A DNA stretch of 7,157 nucleotides from contig CAKZYM010000911.1 in the NCBI GenBank assembly GCA_937884685.1, positions 1 through 7,157 of the forward strand, in the 5' to 3' direction. The stretch's first letter is position 1, and every line of letters starts with the position of its first letter. The position numbers and the translations under genes are program-made. Under the pieces are notes generated by a model, which saw nothing but the letters and a program-made list of their open reading frames with translations, was not told the DNA's origin and did not search any database. The DNA is from an uncultured Calothrix sp. Its GTDB lineage: Bacteria > Cyanobacteriota > Cyanobacteriia > Cyanobacteriales > Nostocaceae. Shown piece by piece: positions 6,036 to 7,157 of this stretch.

Positions 6036-7157
6036 ATGATTAATACATTAGAACCGCAAGAGTTATTTTCTCAAAAAATCTACTGGTTAAACAAACTTTC
6101 GGGAGAATTACCAGAAACGAATTTAATACAGGATTATGTTAGGCCTCTACAGTATAGTGACAAAAATAAAAGTCATAGTTTTGAGTTACCGTTATACTTA
6201 TCTCAAGAAATTATCAAGTTAACTAAAGGTTCTCATTTTTTAGTATATATAATACTTTTATCAGCATTCAAGATACTGCTGCAAAAGTATACTCGCAATA
6301 ATGACCTGATTGTCGGAATACCAGTCTATAAAAAAATAGATAACATAAATTTAGATTATTTAAATGATGATACAATTGTTCCCTTACGTACTCAATTAAA
6401 TAATGAAATTACATTTAAAAATTATTTGATTCAAGTAAGAGATAATGTAATTAAAGCTTATAGCCATCAAGACTATTGTTTTGATGAGTTTATTGAATTA
6501 TTAAACTTACCTAAAAGTCAGAATCGTTGTCCAATTTTTGACATAGTAGTTTTATTAGAAAATATTCATAGTAAAGCGAATTTAGCAAAGCTTAATAATG
6601 ATATTACTGTTTCTTTTATCATTAAAAATGATATTATTAGTGGTTCAATAGAATATAGTGATCTAATTTTTAATAATGAAAATATTAAATTAATCAGTAA
6701 TTACTATATAAATGTAATTGAAAGTATTATCAATAATATTGATATTAATATTTCAGAGATTGGCGTTCTAAATGACTCCGATAAACGTAAGGTATTGGAA
6801 GAATATAATAGTAATGTTAGAGATTATCCTATTACACAAACAATAAATGACTTGTTTGAACAACAAGTAGATAAAACTCCAAACAATATAGCTGTAGTTC
6901 ATGAAAAAACTAAATTAACTTATCAAGAGTTAAATGAAAAAGCTAATCAGCTAGCTGTAATGCTGCGTAAATTAGGATTAAACAAAGGAGAATTTGTTGG
7001 CATATTTAAAGACCGCGATATCAATTTTATTATAGGAATTCTCGCTATATATAAAGCAGGTGGAGCTTACGTACCTATTGATAGTACTTATCCGTCAAAT
7101 AGAATTGAATATATGTTATCTAATAGCGAAGTCAGGTTCCTCTTAACTGATTTTTCG
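6036..7157 (+). CDS. NRPS, 3'-truncated by window end: half condensation domain plus start of adenylation domain
   Basis: I translated this frame by hand: 374 codons are open from ATG 6036 to the last base, with no stop. Residues 1-245 are only the C-terminal half of a condensation domain. They start at the post-active-site YWLNKLSGELP block (16-26), followed by DDTIVPLR (111-118), HQDYCFDEFIELL (144-156) and CPIFDIVVLLEN (165-176). The HHxxxDG half is absent, so it should not catalyse condensation. Then comes the usual linker and an adenylation domain with A1 LTYQEL (294-299) and A2 YKAGGAYVPID (339-349). The A3-A10 motifs and the substrate pocket lie beyond the window. A strong ribosome binding site supports this start, so the half domain looks real. 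Such half-C starts are compatible with a loading (initiation) module. The gene is visibly AT-richer than the first one: bases 6601-6660 hold 12 G/C of 60, against 27 of 60 at 481-540. Confidence 0.88.
   Translation, partial: MINTLEPQELFSQKIYWLNKLSGELPETNLIQDYVRPLQYSDKNKSHSFELPLYLSQEIIKLTKGSHFLVYIILLSAFKILLQKYTRNNDLIVGIPVYKKIDNINLDYLNDDTIVPLRTQLNNEITFKNYLIQVRDNVIKAYSHQDYCFDEFIELLNLPKSQNRCPIFDIVVLLENIHSKANLAKLNNDITVSFIIKNDIISGSIEYSDLIFNNENIKLISNYYINVIESIINNIDINISEIGVLNDSDKRKVLEEYNSNVRDYPITQTINDLFEQQVDKTPNNIAVVHEKTKLTYQELNEKANQLAVMLRKLGLNKGEFVGIFKDRDINFIIGILAIYKAGGAYVPIDSTYPSNRIEYMLSNSEVRFLLTDFS

Noticed and set aside
6022..6039. Five-codon open frame ATGAGG...TGA overlapping the NRPS start
   Set aside because: Its ATG lies within the ribosome binding site of the NRPS gene, so it probably arises by chance from the AT-rich leader.
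6720..6760. AT-rich inverted repeats such as AATATTGATATTAATATT
   Set aside because: They lie within the NRPS reading frame and are expected by chance in Ile/Asn-rich, very AT-rich coding sequence.
1..7157. CRISPR arrays, tRNA genes, insertion sequences
   Set aside because: I saw no regularly spaced direct repeats, no tRNA-like cloverleaf and no transposase coding sequence; the inverted repeat at 1-165 is KR coding sequence and not a transposon end.

Overview
The window is a stretch of a hybrid polyketide/non-ribosomal peptide (PKS/NRPS) gene cluster, with every gene on the + strand. The likely source is a cyanobacterium, perhaps a filamentous one. The reasons are an intact HIP1 octamer (GCGATCGC) at 2503-2510, AT-rich composition, and the style of the ketoreductase-to-carrier linker in the first gene, which I recognise from cyanobacterial PKSs. 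This is inference from sequence style; there is no rRNA or housekeeping gene to confirm it.

Layout. (1) Bases 1-165 are a long near-perfect inverted repeat centred on base 83. Its right arm is the C-terminal end of a PKS ketoreductase (KR) domain. Its left arm is a slightly decayed copy of the same piece in reverse. The KR reading frame therefore loses its upstream part here, either by a genomic rearrangement or by an assembly/amplification artefact. (2) Up to 2164, the rest of that gene encodes KR end, carrier domain and an epimerisation-type (E) domain whose catalytic residues are replaced. (3) 2175-3584 is a stand-alone condensation (C) domain of the kind that normally follows an E domain. 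(4) 3658-4539 is a JmjC/cupin-8 Fe(II)/2-oxoglutarate oxygenase, probably a hydroxylase. (5) 4614-5864 is an EctB-like class III aminotransferase, probably making L-2,4-diaminobutyrate from aspartate semialdehyde. (6) After a 171-bp gap with a possible extended -10 promoter, a new NRPS gene starts at 6036 and runs off the end at 7157. It begins with only the second half of a C domain, followed by the start of an adenylation (A) domain.

How the parts may work together. The aminotransferase would supply diaminobutyrate as an NRPS building block, and the JmjC enzyme would hydroxylate a building block or the carrier-bound or finished peptide. The E-type tail of the first gene and the start of the free C domain look like a docking pair that hands the chain from one polypeptide to the next. 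The product cannot be named: the A-domain pocket residues lie beyond the window and the upstream PKS is missing.

The most notable points are the palindrome that breaks the PKS gene, the apparently dead E domain, the free C domain, the half-C start of the last NRPS gene, and the hydroxylase/aminotransferase pair. Each component belongs to a known family; what is unusual is the combination and the signs of decay.
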